Shown piece after piece: positions 33,822-43,706 of a stretch of DNA of 64,000 nt. This DNA comes from Sorangium cellulosum (GTDB lineage Bacteria; Myxococcota_A; Polyangia; Polyangiales; Polyangiaceae): the NCBI RefSeq assembly GCF_002950945.1, contig NZ_CP012673.1, positions 9,500,501-9,564,500 on the forward strand, given 5' to 3'. The notes beneath the pieces were generated by a model that did no database searches, was not told the DNA's origin, and worked only from the letters and a program-made list of their open reading frames with translations. A program made the position numbers and the translations under genes. Position 1 is the first letter of the stretch; each line of letters opens with the position of its first letter.

Positions 33822-36800
33822 ATGTCGACCCCGAGCTTTCTGCGTTGCTTCGCGCTGCTCCGCGCGTTCTCGGCCGCCGCCCTGACGGCGGGGATCTCCG
33901 CCGTCTCGTGCAGCGTGCCGGACTTCGAGTTCGCAGACGGGCCCGCCCCGGAGCACTGTACCGACGACACGCAGTCCGACGGCGAGACGGGCCTGAACTG
34001 CGGCGGCGAGTGTGATCCATGCCCGCTCGGCTCCGGCTGCGCCGCGAGCCGCGACTGCGCCGAGGGCGAGTGCATCGACGCCGTTTGCCAGGAAGCGGGT
34101 TGCATGAACGACGCCCGCGACGGCTCGGAGTCGGACGTCGATTGCGGCGGCAGCTGCGACAAGAAGTGCGCGACCGACCAGACCTGCAACCGGGCCAGCG
34201 ACTGCGAGAGCGGCGTGTGCCAGGAGGGCCTGTGCGTCGCGGCGACCTGCACCGACGGCGTGCCCAACGGCACCGAGAGCGACGTGGACTGCGGGGCCGA
34301 CTGCGAGGGCTGCGAGGACGGCAAGATGTGCCGCTCGAGCAGGGACTGCCTCAGCGACGATTGCATCGACGGGGTGTGCGGCCCCACCTGCTCGGATGGT
34401 TACGCCAACTGCGATCGCCTGGCCGGGGGTGAGTGCGAGGTGAACGTGCGCACCGACGCGGACAACTGCGGCGGCTGCGGCCAGAAGTGCACGCTGCCGC
34501 GCGCGACGGCCGAGTGCCAGGGCGGCGCCTGCAAGGTCAAGGAGTGCGAAGCGCCTTACGCCGACTGCGACGGCGATCCCGAGAACGGCTGCGAGGTGAA
34601 CACCTCGACCAGCTCGAGCCACTGCGGCGGGTGCAACGAGCTGTGCCCGGCCGAGAACGGCGACCCGTCTTGCGTGGAGTCGGAGTGCAAGATCGAGTGC
34701 GACGAGGGCTTCACCGACTGCAACGGCCTGATCGCCGACGGCTGCGAGAAGACGATCACCCGCGACGTGCTCAACTGCGGCGGGTGCGACATCGCGTGTG
34801 TGCCCACGGAGGGCGGCAGGCCCTGGTGCCTCGACGGCGTGTGCGGCGAGACGGTTTGCCCGGCCGGCAGGGGCGACTGCAACGGCGACCCCGTGGACGA
34901 CTGCGAGGTGAACCTGGCCGCCGATCCGGAGAACTGCGGCACGTGCGGCGGCCTGTGCACGGTCGCCAACGGCACCGGCAAATGCACGGCCACCGGCTGC
35001 GCCATCGACACCTGCGACGACGGCTTCGCCGACTGCGACGGCGGCTACGCCAACGGCTGCGAGACCAACACGGAGACGAGCCTCGGCCACTGCGGCGGCT
35101 GCGGCGAGACCTGCACCATCGCCGGCGGCACCCCCAAGTGCGAGGACGGCGAATGCAAGGTGAGGACCTGCAACAGCGGGATGGGCGACTGCGACGGCGA
35201 TCCTGACAACGGCTGCGAGACGAACGTCAACGTCAACCAGACCCACTGCGGCGCCTGCGCCGCCGCCGGCGGCGTCGACTGCAACACCATCTACGCGAAC
35301 GCCACCGCGACCTGCCAGAGCGGCGCCTGCAGCTTCGTCGGCTGCAAGGCGGACTACGCCAACTGCAACAGCTCGTTGACCGACGGCTGCGAGGCCAATG
35401 TCAGGACCGACGAGGGGCACTGCGGCAACTGCACCACCCAGTGCAACACCCTCCACACCACCAGCAACCAGTGCGTCGACGGCACCTGCAACCCGGTGTG
35501 CACGAGCGCGCAGTACGACGACTGCGGGGTACCGAAGAACGGCTGCAACATCGACCTGTGGAACGACGAGGGCAACTGCCTCGGTTGCAACCTCGTGTGC
35601 CAGAGCGGGGCCAGCGCCCACGTCGTCAGCAATAACTGCAGCTCGTCGGGCTGCAACCCCGTGTGCTCCGGAGCCTACGAGAGCTGCGACGGCAACGTGA
35701 ACAACGGGTGCGAGACGGACACCGCCACGAACCCGAGCCACTGCGGCGACTGCAACCAGGTGTGCAGCACCGCCGCCGCCGCCCACGTGACCAGCAACAG
35801 CTGCAGCGCCGGCGACTGCCGGCCGGCGTGCAGCGGCCTGTGGCGCAGCTGCGACGGCAACGGCATGAACGGCTGCGAGAAGGACACCTCCCGCGACATC
35901 AACGCCTGCGGCGATTGCGACACCCGGTGCCTTCAGGCGCACGCGAGCGCCACCACCTGCACGGGCGGCACCTGCGTGCCCACCTGCAACGCGGGCTGGA
36001 AGGCGTGCGCGAACCCGGAGGACGGCTGCACCACCCAGCTCGGCACCGTCAGCAACTGCGCCGACTGCGGCGACGTGTGCAGCGACACCAACACGAGCGC
36101 CGTCGCCTGCACCGCCGGCACCTGCGTGCCCACCTGCGACGCGGGCTGGAAGGCTTGCGGCGACCCCGGCGACGGCTGCACCACCCGGCTCGGCACCGCC
36201 ACCAACTGCGGCGACTGCGGCCACGTGTGCTCGGGAGCGAGGCCCATCTGCTCGAACGGCAGCTGCGTCGTCACGCCGGACATCGTCGTCGTCAACTCGG
36301 CCACGACCGGCAGCACGAGCGCCAGCGGGAGCTCGACGCCCATCATCAACGTGACCCACGCGCTGCAGACGCTCCCGGCCAACGACCGCATGGTCCTGGT
36401 CGGGGTCGTCGCCTCCGAGAACTCGCTCGTGCCGGTGAGCGTCACCTACGCCGGCGTGGCGATGACGCTCTTCAACGGGCAGCAGGCGCCGGGCGACCTC
36501 AACGCCGGGGCGCACATCTACTACCTCCTGGACAGCCAGCTGCCGGCCACCACCGGCAACAAGTCCGTGGTGGTGCAGATGGCGAACGCGAGCAGCTGGG
36601 GCATGTACTTCGCCAACGTGGTGGAGCTGAAGGGCGTGCATCAATCGAACCCGTTCGCGAGCACCACCTCGACCGGCATCCACGCCAACGCGGCGGACTG
36701 CGGCGCCACGGCGACCCGAGGGGTCAGCACCAACTTCAGCGCGACCCGCTCGTTCGTGTACACGGTGATGGCGGCGCGCAACGGCAACGCCGGCGCCACC

Positions 36801-36986
36801 CTCAACCTCGAAGCGGCGACCTCCACCATGAACCTGCGCCTGACCCCTCCGACCGCTCCGGCGACCATGGTCGCGCTGGCCGGCTACCTCGTGGCCAGCT
36901 CCAACACCACGCTCTCCTGGACGATGGGCGGCTGCTGGAGCACCGCCGGCGTCGGCGTCGCCGTACGGCGCGCCGGCGGCGGCTGA
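33822..36986 (+). CDS. Large Cys-repeat lipoprotein with C-terminal beta domain
   Basis: A 1054-residue secreted protein from the ATG at 33822. The signal ends SAVSC. The first part has three units of the form ESDVDCGGxCDxC then SRDCxxGxC. About 12 repeats of 45-55 residues follow, each of the form ADCDGDPxNGCE, then NCGxCGxxC, spread over residues about 185-820. The C-terminal 235 residues are Cys-poor and rich in Val, Thr and Asn (INVTHALQTLPANDRMVLVG, VSVTYAGVAMTLFNG), a probable beta sandwich. Such Cys-repeat proteins are common on myxobacterial surfaces; the repeats may be disulfide-bonded, perhaps metal-binding. Function unknown. The antisense frame is open for 1102 codons but is a shadow. 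Confidence 0.85.
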   Translation: MSTPSFLRCFALLRAFSAAALTAGISAVSCSVPDFEFADGPAPEHCTDDTQSDGETGLNCGGECDPCPLGSGCAASRDCAEGECIDAVCQEAGCMNDARDGSESDVDCGGSCDKKCATDQTCNRASDCESGVCQEGLCVAATCTDGVPNGTESDVDCGADCEGCEDGKMCRSSRDCLSDDCIDGVCGPTCSDGYANCDRLAGGECEVNVRTDADNCGGCGQKCTLPRATAECQGGACKVKECEAPYADCDGDPENGCEVNTSTSSSHCGGCNELCPAENGDPSCVESECKIECDEGFTDCNGLIADGCEKTITRDVLNCGGCDIACVPTEGGRPWCLDGVCGETVCPAGRGDCNGDPVDDCEVNLAADPENCGTCGGLCTVANGTGKCTATGCAIDTCDDGFADCDGGYANGCETNTETSLGHCGGCGETCTIAGGTPKCEDGECKVRTCNSGMGDCDGDPDNGCETNVNVNQTHCGACAAAGGVDCNTIYANATATCQSGACSFVGCKADYANCNSSLTDGCEANVRTDEGHCGNCTTQCNTLHTTSNQCVDGTCNPVCTSAQYDDCGVPKNGCNIDLWNDEGNCLGCNLVCQSGASAHVVSNNCSSSGCNPVCSGAYESCDGNVNNGCETDTATNPSHCGDCNQVCSTAAAAHVTSNSCSAGDCRPACSGLWRSCDGNGMNGCEKDTSRDINACGDCDTRCLQAHASATTCTGGTCVPTCNAGWKACANPEDGCTTQLGTVSNCADCGDVCSDTNTSAVACTAGTCVPTCDAGWKACGDPGDGCTTRLGTATNCGDCGHVCSGARPICSNGSCVVTPDIVVVNSATTGSTSASGSSTPIINVTHALQTLPANDRMVLVGVVASENSLVPVSVTYAGVAMTLFNGQQAPGDLNAGAHIYYLLDSQLPATTGNKSVVVQMANASSWGMYFANVVELKGVHQSNPFASTTSTGIHANAADCGATATRGVSTNFSATRSFVYTVMAARNGNAGATLNLEAATSTMNLRLTPPTAPATMVALAGYLVASSNTTLSWTMGGCWSTAGVGVAVRRAGGG

Positions 36987-37045
36987 GCACCTCGAGGCGC
37001 TGCTCTCCGCGCGGCGGCTCGCGCGGAGCGGCCGGCGGCGAGAGG

Positions 37046-37726
37046 TCAAGCTGACGCCGGATGAGCGCTTCGACGGGACGGCCTCGACGCGATCACATCA
37101 CGTTCCGCTTCATCCCGGAGGGGCCTCTGCGCGAGCTTCGCGCGCGCGGTCAGGCGACGGGGCTCGAGGACCGTGGCGACGGCATAGCCGCCGCCGCCGG
37201 CGATGGCGAGGACCCAGAAGAGGCCGGGAGTGCCGAGGAAGAGCGCTGCGGTGGAGATCAGGGCGAGCCAGGTGCCGAGGCCGTAGTGCAGCAGGTTGCG
37301 GCGGACGGCGCCTTCGCCGAGGTAGATCAGGCCGACCATGAGGCCGGAGCCGGTAGGCCAGAGCATGGCCTGCAGGTCGGGCCTGTCGAGGGTGTACGCC
37401 AGGCCGGTGATGGCGAGGAACAGCGCGGTGAAGGCGCTGACCCAGGAAGCGCCGAGCAACTTGCCGGACAGGGCGTCGGACTCGCTCGCGCCGCGCTGGG
37501 CGCGGGTGGCGGCGAGGGTGGCGTAGACGGTGCCGACCGCGAGCCCCGTTCCCAGGAGCATCATGGGCAGCCAGCCGGGCAAGGCGAGCAGGGGACTGGC
37601 TCCCTTGGAGATCGCGGCGGCGCCGTGGCCGAGAACGTAGGCGAGTCCGAAGCTGATGTAGGTCGCGCGGTTGTCGACCTCGCCCAAGGGATGTGTGGTG
37701 ACGGCATCGGTGGTGGCGGTGATCAT
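37046..37726 (-). CDS. Multi-pass membrane protein of unknown function
   Basis: A 226-residue protein; GGAGG sits about 9 bases before the ATG at 37726. About six hydrophobic segments are visible, including YISFGLAYVLGHGAAAI, LPMMLLGTGLAVGTVYATLA, WVSAFTALFLAITGLAYTL, GSGLMVGLIYLGEGA, YGLGTWLALISTAALFLG and LFWVLAIAGGGGYAVATVL. No transport signature is present. In other bacteria similar proteins sit beside TetR regulators with a WHG-type sensor domain, and a remnant of such a regulator lies divergently at 37771. Confidence 0.75.
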   Translation of the reverse strand: MITATTDAVTTHPLGEVDNRATYISFGLAYVLGHGAAAISKGASPLLALPGWLPMMLLGTGLAVGTVYATLAATRAQRGASESDALSGKLLGASWVSAFTALFLAITGLAYTLDRPDLQAMLWPTGSGLMVGLIYLGEGAVRRNLLHYGLGTWLALISTAALFLGTPGLFWVLAIAGGGGYAVATVLEPRRLTARAKLAQRPLRDEAERDVIASRPSRRSAHPASA

Positions 37727-37770
37727 CGCGGGAACCTCCGGATCATGGCTGCGAAGCCGAGAACGATGGG

Positions 37771-38241
37771 GTGTTGAAAGGAAGTAAGAGACGCCATCAG
37801 CCGGCCATCATGTTGGCCGTCGTGCAGCAGGCCTTCGCCGAGCTGGAGAGCAGGCTGCGCTGCGCCGTGGAAGAGGCCGGCGACGATCCACGAAAGCGGC
37901 TGTACGCCGTTTGCAACGCCTATCTGGAGTTCTCCCAGAGTCATCCAGAGCGCTACCGCACCATGTTCGGTGGCCTCTGGAAGCCCACCCTGGGCGACAG
38001 TTCCGTGACTGAGCGGGACCTGACCACGCTCGGCCATGAAGGCCTGCGAATCCTCAGCGACGCCCTCGGCGGCTGCGTCACCGCCGGGTGCTCCACCAGC
38101 ACCGACCCGGCCGCCGACGCGATCGCGCTGTGGCTCGGCCTGCACGGATTCGCACACCAACGTGCCGTGAGCCGCGTCTTTCCCTGGCCCGCCGACACGG
38201 CCGAGCGCCTCATCACCGCACTTGCACACCTCGACACCTGA
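37771..38241 (+). pseudogene. TetR/AcrR regulator lacking its DNA-binding domain
   Basis: From a GTG at 37771 (or ATG 37810) the frame encodes AVVQQAFAELESRLRCAVEE, then DPRKRLYAVCNAYLEFSQSH, PERYRTMFGG and ADAIALWLGLHGFAHQRAV. This is the TetR C-terminal WHG-type sensor domain. The roughly 45-residue helix-turn-helix that should precede it is absent, and no HTH-like sequence occurs in any frame between here and 37726. No good ribosome site is seen. It is most likely a 5'-truncated gene divergent from its former target, the membrane protein. Confidence 0.75.
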
Positions 38242-38341
38242 GCCGTGCACCGGCAGACGTGAGAGCCACACGAGATTGTACGTTACGGTTACACGCGCCA
38301 CCTCCCTCCGCGGTCGCGGCGGGATGGTACGCTCGGCCCGC

Positions 38342-39391
<1,050 letters not shown>

Positions 39392-39442
39392 CGGCGCCCG
39401 GCGCGCTCGATGGCGCCGCACGAGCGCTCCCTCGTGACAGCG

Positions 39443-40579
39443 CTACTGCGTCGCGCCGATCTCGTCGAGGAAGTCGTTGAACTCGTTGACCTTGCCTGCC
39501 GGGACCACGTAGACGCCGAGGTCGAACCGGCTGTCGTCGATCATCTGCCGCGCGAGGATCTTCCTGGTCGCGTCGAGGTCGAGGCTCTTGATGCCGTAGG
39601 CGATGTAGGGCCCGAGGTAACCCGCGTAGTACTGCCGCTGGACGTGCGTGGCCTTGATGCGACCCTGGCGCATGTAGTCGGCGGTCTTCGGATCGAAGTC
39701 GAACGTGACGATGGGGAGGTCCGGCGCGCCGGCGGCGTCTGCGCCCATCACGCACCGATACGAGTCGTTGAAGAGGCCGATCAGGCCCACGACGGGCGGA
39801 TCCGCGGCCTCGATCTCTTTCTTCATCACGTCGACGTCCTTCTCTTCGTCATCATAGATGACTGGATGCACCAGCACGTCGTAACCGGCTGCCTCGAACA
39901 CCTTCCGGGCGCCCTTGGTCCGCTCCACGCCGTCGACCCAGGTCTCGTCGACCCAGCCGTGGATGAGCACCGTGCCCGGGCCCTCGGGCAGCATCCCGAG
40001 CAGCGTCTCCCCTGCCGCGCGCCCGGCAGTATCGCTGATGGTCCCGACGTAGATCTGGCGATTCGAGGTCGTGAGATCGGTGTCGAGCGTCACCACCGGG
40101 ATCCCGTCCGCGACGGCCTCTTTGATGACATCCACGTTGCCTTCGCCGAACGGCGTGATGACAATCCCCTCGGCGCCATCCGCCACCATCTGCTTGATCT
40201 GTTGAGTCTGGAGCCCCATGGCCTCCTCGTGGCCGGCCGAAGCATCGGTGGGCCCGAGCACGTTCCCCGTGACCCTCCCCGCGGCCCCGAGCTCCCCCAC
40301 GGCTCGGCTCGCGCCCGTGGCGATCGGCGCGAAGAAACTGTTGAGCGATTTCAGCAGCACCGCCATCTGCATCGGCTCGATCGAGCTCTTGTTGATCTCG
40401 GTGACGAGCTCGTCGATCGTCGCCTCGATCTCCACCGCGGTGAACTCGTTCTGGGAAACCGGCGTCCGCTCGATCGGTGTGACTTCCCGCCCCGTGTCGG
40501 TCGCGTCGCTCGTCCCGCACGCCGCCGTCATCAGCGTGAGCCCGAAGGCCGCCGTCCAGCATCGTCCAGTCTTCGTCAT
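39443..40579 (-). CDS. Sugar-type periplasmic binding protein lipoprotein (RbsB-like)
   Basis: A 378-residue exported protein with AGGAGGGGG upstream of the ATG. The signal ends LMTAACG (lipid Cys21). The mature protein carries Peripla_BP_4 features: QIKQMVADGAEGIVITPFG, IPVVTLDTDL, GRAAGETLLGMLP, PPVVGLIGLFNDS and LPIVTFDFDP. An N-terminal insert of about 60 residues (IEATIDELVTEINKSS) before the binding fold is unusual. No permease or ATPase is nearby. It is the second gene after the LivK-like paralog at 40674; a deleted copy occurs at 8551-8646. Confidence 0.87.
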   Translation of the reverse strand: MTKTGRCWTAAFGLTLMTAACGTSDATDTGREVTPIERTPVSQNEFTAVEIEATIDELVTEINKSSIEPMQMAVLLKSLNSFFAPIATGASRAVGELGAAGRVTGNVLGPTDASAGHEEAMGLQTQQIKQMVADGAEGIVITPFGEGNVDVIKEAVADGIPVVTLDTDLTTSNRQIYVGTISDTAGRAAGETLLGMLPEGPGTVLIHGWVDETWVDGVERTKGARKVFEAAGYDVLVHPVIYDDEEKDVDVMKKEIEAADPPVVGLIGLFNDSYRCVMGADAAGAPDLPIVTFDFDPKTADYMRQGRIKATHVQRQYYAGYLGPYIAYGIKSLDLDATRKILARQMIDDSRFDLGVYVVPAGKVNEFNDFLDEIGATQ

Positions 40580-40673
40580 GAGACCCCCTCCTGGTACCTT
40601 GTTTACGTTGATCCTGCGTGGTTGGTTCGGTCGCGCGCGGTCCCCCTGCGTGCAGATCGGTCTTGTGGCGAGA

Positions 40674-41978
40674 TCAGAGCCGGGGCGTGCACGGGACGGG
40701 CACGGTGGCGAGATCGACGAAGGTGTCGCCGTCGACGGTCCACGTCTGCAAGAAATGATGCTGGTTCGTCCCGTACACGTCGAACTCGTACTCCGCGGCT
40801 GCCCCGACGTATCGGACAGGGATCCCGGCGCGAAGCTTCGCCATCGCGGCCCCGAGGTCCCGCCACGAGGCCGCCTCGTGGTCGGGGTCGCTGAGCTCGT
40901 GGATGATGTTCCTCAGCTCGTATCCGGACGAAGGAATCGCCCCGCTCGTCGCCTGGGCGTAGGCGAGGCCCATCGCGATGAGGACGACACCATCGTAATA
41001 GAAGTGGGCCGCAGGCAACGGCACTTCGCCGTCCCACTGGCGGGAGAAGTGCCCGATGAACACGTCGGCGTTCCCGGTCGTGCAGTCGACCGTCGCCTCG
41101 TCCTCGTCGATGACGCGGCATTCGCTCCGCAGGCTGAGCGAAGGCGAGACGCCCAGGTATCCATCGAGGGCGCCTGCGGGGATGTTGGCGAGGAGCTCCT
41201 CGGTGCGCAGCGCAGGACCAAGGAACCAGGTGCCCGGGCGTCCGGAGCCGGTCCATTCGGTCACGATGGTCGAGGCGGCGGCGGGAAAGGCGGCCAGGAG
41301 CGTGCGGCCGGCGTGCGACGCGAAGGCGGACTCGATCTGGTCCGTGTAGGTCTGCTCGCCCGGCGTGAACGTCACCGAGGGGAGGACCCTGCCGAACGTC
41401 CCGAAGATGGTCGTGAACTCGATGCTGATCCTGGAGTTGTAGTCATCCAGCGCGGCGAGGCTGTTCACGGACTCGACGCCCTCGCGCTCGGCCGATCTCG
41501 CCAGCACGCAGCCGACGGCGAACGGAGAAGGGGCGAGCCGTATCGAGCCTCCCCTCACGTCGCTGCGCGCGCCGAAGGGCGCGGCGTAACCCGGCAGCAT
41601 GTGCAGTACATCGCGCTTCTTCACGTCCGGCGCGATGTCGAGGGCAATCTGGTTCTCTTCGGGCCCTACCAGGTAGTTGACCGCATCCGTGTAGAGCAGC
41701 TCGATCAGCTGATCGAGCCCGCGCTGGGTGCTCGAGTGGCTATCCCGGAGCACGAGGTCGAACGGCCTCCCGTCGAGACCGCCCGCGGCGTTCAGGTCGG
41801 AGGTCGCGAGCAACATGGCCTGCTCGAGGTTGCGGCCGATGGCCGACTCGCTGCCGGAGAACGGCAGGAGACCGCCGATGCGGACTGCATCCTCGGGGTG
41901 CTCGGGCGCCGCCGGCGTACATGACGCCGGGAGGAGGGAGGCGAGTCCTACAAGCAGGCCAGTCTGGATACAATGCAC
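40674..41978 (-). CDS. Periplasmic substrate-binding protein, branched-chain amino acid (type I) family, paralog
   Basis: A 434-residue protein if the GTG at 41978 is used; an ATG at 42071 would add 31 residues unlike a signal. The N-terminus TGLLVGLASLLPASC and mature start VRIGGLLPFSGSESAIGR, NLEQAMLLA and DLNAAGGLDGRPF closely match the gene at 7190, as does LAYTDAVNYLVGPEEN-like sequence and the C-terminus with RYVGAAAEYEFDVYGTN. It is an orphan binding protein preceding the sugar-type one by 94 bases on the same strand, forming a two-gene module. Ligand unknown. Confidence 0.85.
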   Translation of the reverse strand: MHCIQTGLLVGLASLLPASCTPAAPEHPEDAVRIGGLLPFSGSESAIGRNLEQAMLLATSDLNAAGGLDGRPFDLVLRDSHSSTQRGLDQLIELLYTDAVNYLVGPEENQIALDIAPDVKKRDVLHMLPGYAAPFGARSDVRGGSIRLAPSPFAVGCVLARSAEREGVESVNSLAALDDYNSRISIEFTTIFGTFGRVLPSVTFTPGEQTYTDQIESAFASHAGRTLLAAFPAAASTIVTEWTGSGRPGTWFLGPALRTEELLANIPAGALDGYLGVSPSLSLRSECRVIDEDEATVDCTTGNADVFIGHFSRQWDGEVPLPAAHFYYDGVVLIAMGLAYAQATSGAIPSSGYELRNIIHELSDPDHEAASWRDLGAAMAKLRAGIPVRYVGAAAEYEFDVYGTNQHHFLQTWTVDGDTFVDLATVPVPCTPRL

Positions 41979-42093
41979 ACGTCGGCTCCGACAGACACAC
42001 CATGCGCCGGCTCCTCGGGAGCGATGCGAAGCGGCAGGAGACCCCCGGAACATACGCGCTTTCGGAGACACGTCATCACATCGACGACCGGCC

Positions 42094-42099
42094 TGTCAA
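42094..42099 (-). promoter_or_regulatory. Putative -35 element conserved in both SBP paralogs
   Basis: On the minus strand CCCCTTGACAG is followed by GGTCGTCGATG, nearly identical to the block at 7050-7075. The hexamer TTGACA is preserved while surrounding sequence has diverged. ATGACG lies 17 bases downstream as a weak -10. Confidence 0.45.
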
Positions 42100-42425
42100 G
42101 GGGCGTGCAGGGCAGAATTTTCGCATCTGGATTGATGGCTCGCGCCGAGCATCCGTGGAAGCCACGGTGGCAAGAATACATCCCTGGAGACCGGGGTCCT
42201 TGTATGTGCTCCGCGCCTCAGCCGTGAGGTGAGCACGGCCACCAGAGGTGGATCGACTTCTTGTACGTCATGTCAGCTGCCGGTCACAGAGCACCTCACG
42301 GCGACCGACCTCATCATGCCCTCTCTCCCGCCCCGAGCTCGAGCCCCGGTGGAGCACCCCTCCGCCGTCGCCCAGGCCAGGCCCCGCCAGGGGGCGACAA
42401 GGGTCTAGTACGCACATTCTGGGCG

Positions 42426-42439
42426 TGTTAACGTTCACA
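42426..42439. promoter_or_regulatory. LacI-type operator-like site before the GH16 gene
   Basis: TGTTAACGTTCACA is a 14-base near-palindrome (one mismatch pair) with a central CG, the architecture of LacI/GalR-family operators. It sits 2 bases before the GGAGG ribosome site (42442-42446) of the glucanase, a position suited to blocking transcription. It shares the pattern TGTnAnCGnTnACA with the two palindromes near the xylanase. Confidence 0.55.
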
Positions 42440-42453
42440 TCGGAGGTTCCATC

Positions 42454-43575
42454 ATGTTCACAAAGTTCCGTGCGGGCCCGATGCTCGCCGCTGCGTCGGT
42501 GGCGCTCGCGGTGAGCTCGACCGCGATCGCGAAGCCTTACAAGGGAGCAGAGCTCTACACGCCCCAGGGCCATCTTCATGGTCGTATCGAGGTGCGCATG
42601 CGCATGGCGCGCGGGAGCGGCATCCTGTCGACCTTCTTCACCTACAAGGACGGCTCCGAGCTGTCCGGCGCGTTCTGGGAGGAGCTCGACATCGAGGTCT
42701 TCGGGAAGGACAACGCCCGGAGCTGGCAGTCCAACATCATCACCGGGATGGGCACGAGGGTGACGTCGGAGGACGTGCACACGGCGGACGTCTCCCTCGC
42801 GGACGGCTATCACACCTACACGCTGGAGTGGACGCCGGACTACGTGGCCTGGAGCTTCGACGGGCGAGAGGTCAGGAGGTCGACGGGTGATCAGGTGGCC
42901 TCCCTGAGGAATCCCCAGTCCCTGCGCTTCAACACGTGGGCCGCCGAGGCCGTCGAGTGGGTCGGACCGTTCGACGATTCCGTCCTCCCGCAGCACCAGT
43001 TCGTCAACTGGATCAAGTACTATCGCTATAACAATGGCGGCTTCGAGCTCGCGTGGCAGGACGACTTCGACTCCCTGGACGGCGCGCGGTGGAGCAAAGC
43101 GGACTGGACGTTCGAAGGGAACCGCGTGGACTTCGACCCGCAGAACGTGACGGTGAAGGACGGCACGCTCGTGCTGTCGCTGACGCGGGAGGGGCAGACT
43201 GGATTCACCGGAGATGTGCCCCGCGATGAGGACACCGAGCCAGGCACCGGCACGGGTGCGGGCACCGGCACGGGGGCGGGCGGCGCGGGGGCGGCGACCA
43301 CCTCCTCCGGGGGCGGCGCGGGCGGCGCGGGGGCGGCGACCACCTCCTCCGGGGGCGGCGCGGGCGGGACGGGGACGGCGGCCACCTCCTCCGGGGGCGG
43401 CGACGCACCGGGCGAGGGGGGTGGGATCGGCGGAACAACGCCGGACGAGGGGTCCTCCGACGGAGGTTGCGGGTGCGTGGTCGCCGGAGCCAGCGCCCCG
43501 GCGAGCTCGTGGGCCGCGGCGCTCGCCGTGGGGCTCTCCGCCCTGGCGATGCGACGGCGCCGGAGCCGTGGCTGA
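42454..43575 (+). CDS. GH16 endo-beta-1,3-1,4-glucanase, circularly permuted, MYXO-CTERM anchored
   Basis: A 373-residue secreted glucanase with GGAGG before the ATG and a signal ending STAIA. Catalytic residues are Glu77, Asp79 and Glu81 in WEELDIEVFG. In ordinary GH16 lichenases the strand DDFDSLDGARW lies before the catalytic core, but here it follows at about 203-215, with WTFEGNRVDFDPQN after it. This is the circular permutation known from the Fibrobacter succinogenes enzyme, which this protein resembles along its whole domain, even to GQTGFTGDVPRDED. A Gly/Ala/Thr/Ser linker with three similar repeats follows. The C-terminus has GGCGCVV, a hydrophobic helix and RRRRSR, a MYXO-CTERM sorting signal. 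Confidence 0.92.
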   Translation: MFTKFRAGPMLAAASVALAVSSTAIAKPYKGAELYTPQGHLHGRIEVRMRMARGSGILSTFFTYKDGSELSGAFWEELDIEVFGKDNARSWQSNIITGMGTRVTSEDVHTADVSLADGYHTYTLEWTPDYVAWSFDGREVRRSTGDQVASLRNPQSLRFNTWAAEAVEWVGPFDDSVLPQHQFVNWIKYYRYNNGGFELAWQDDFDSLDGARWSKADWTFEGNRVDFDPQNVTVKDGTLVLSLTREGQTGFTGDVPRDEDTEPGTGTGAGTGTGAGGAGAATTSSGGGAGGAGAATTSSGGGAGGTGTAATSSGGGDAPGEGGGIGGTTPDEGSSDGGCGCVVAGASAPASSWAAALAVGLSALAMRRRRSRG

Positions 43576-43706
43576 CCCCGGCGCGGTCTCCCGCGGGCTG
43601 CGGCCCCGCCGGAGGCCGCGCCCTTCTCCCCAGGCGACGATGGGCCGCTGGCCAGCGTCGAGCCTCGGCCGAGGGAGCTCGCCGAGATCACCGCATCAGC
43701 GTGGCG

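Larger units (their letters stand above)
41979..42453. other. Divergent intergenic region
   Basis: This 475-base region lies between the binding-protein module (minus) and the GH16 gene (plus). It contains the minus-strand TTGACA block at 42094-42099, shared with the paralogous locus, and a LacI-type palindrome at 42426-42439. The rest shows no gene. Confidence 0.55.

Noticed and set aside
33741..37049. 1102-codon open frame on the minus strand
   Set aside because: It is antisense to the Cys-repeat lipoprotein. Its product is an Ala/Val/Arg/His monotone produced by the regular GGC/TGC codons of the sense gene, and it shows no domain or signal.
43262..43400. CRISPR-like or mobile repeat in the GH16 gene
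   Set aside because: The direct repeats encode an in-frame Gly/Ala/Thr/Ser linker, a common feature of secreted myxobacterial enzymes, with no spacer structure.
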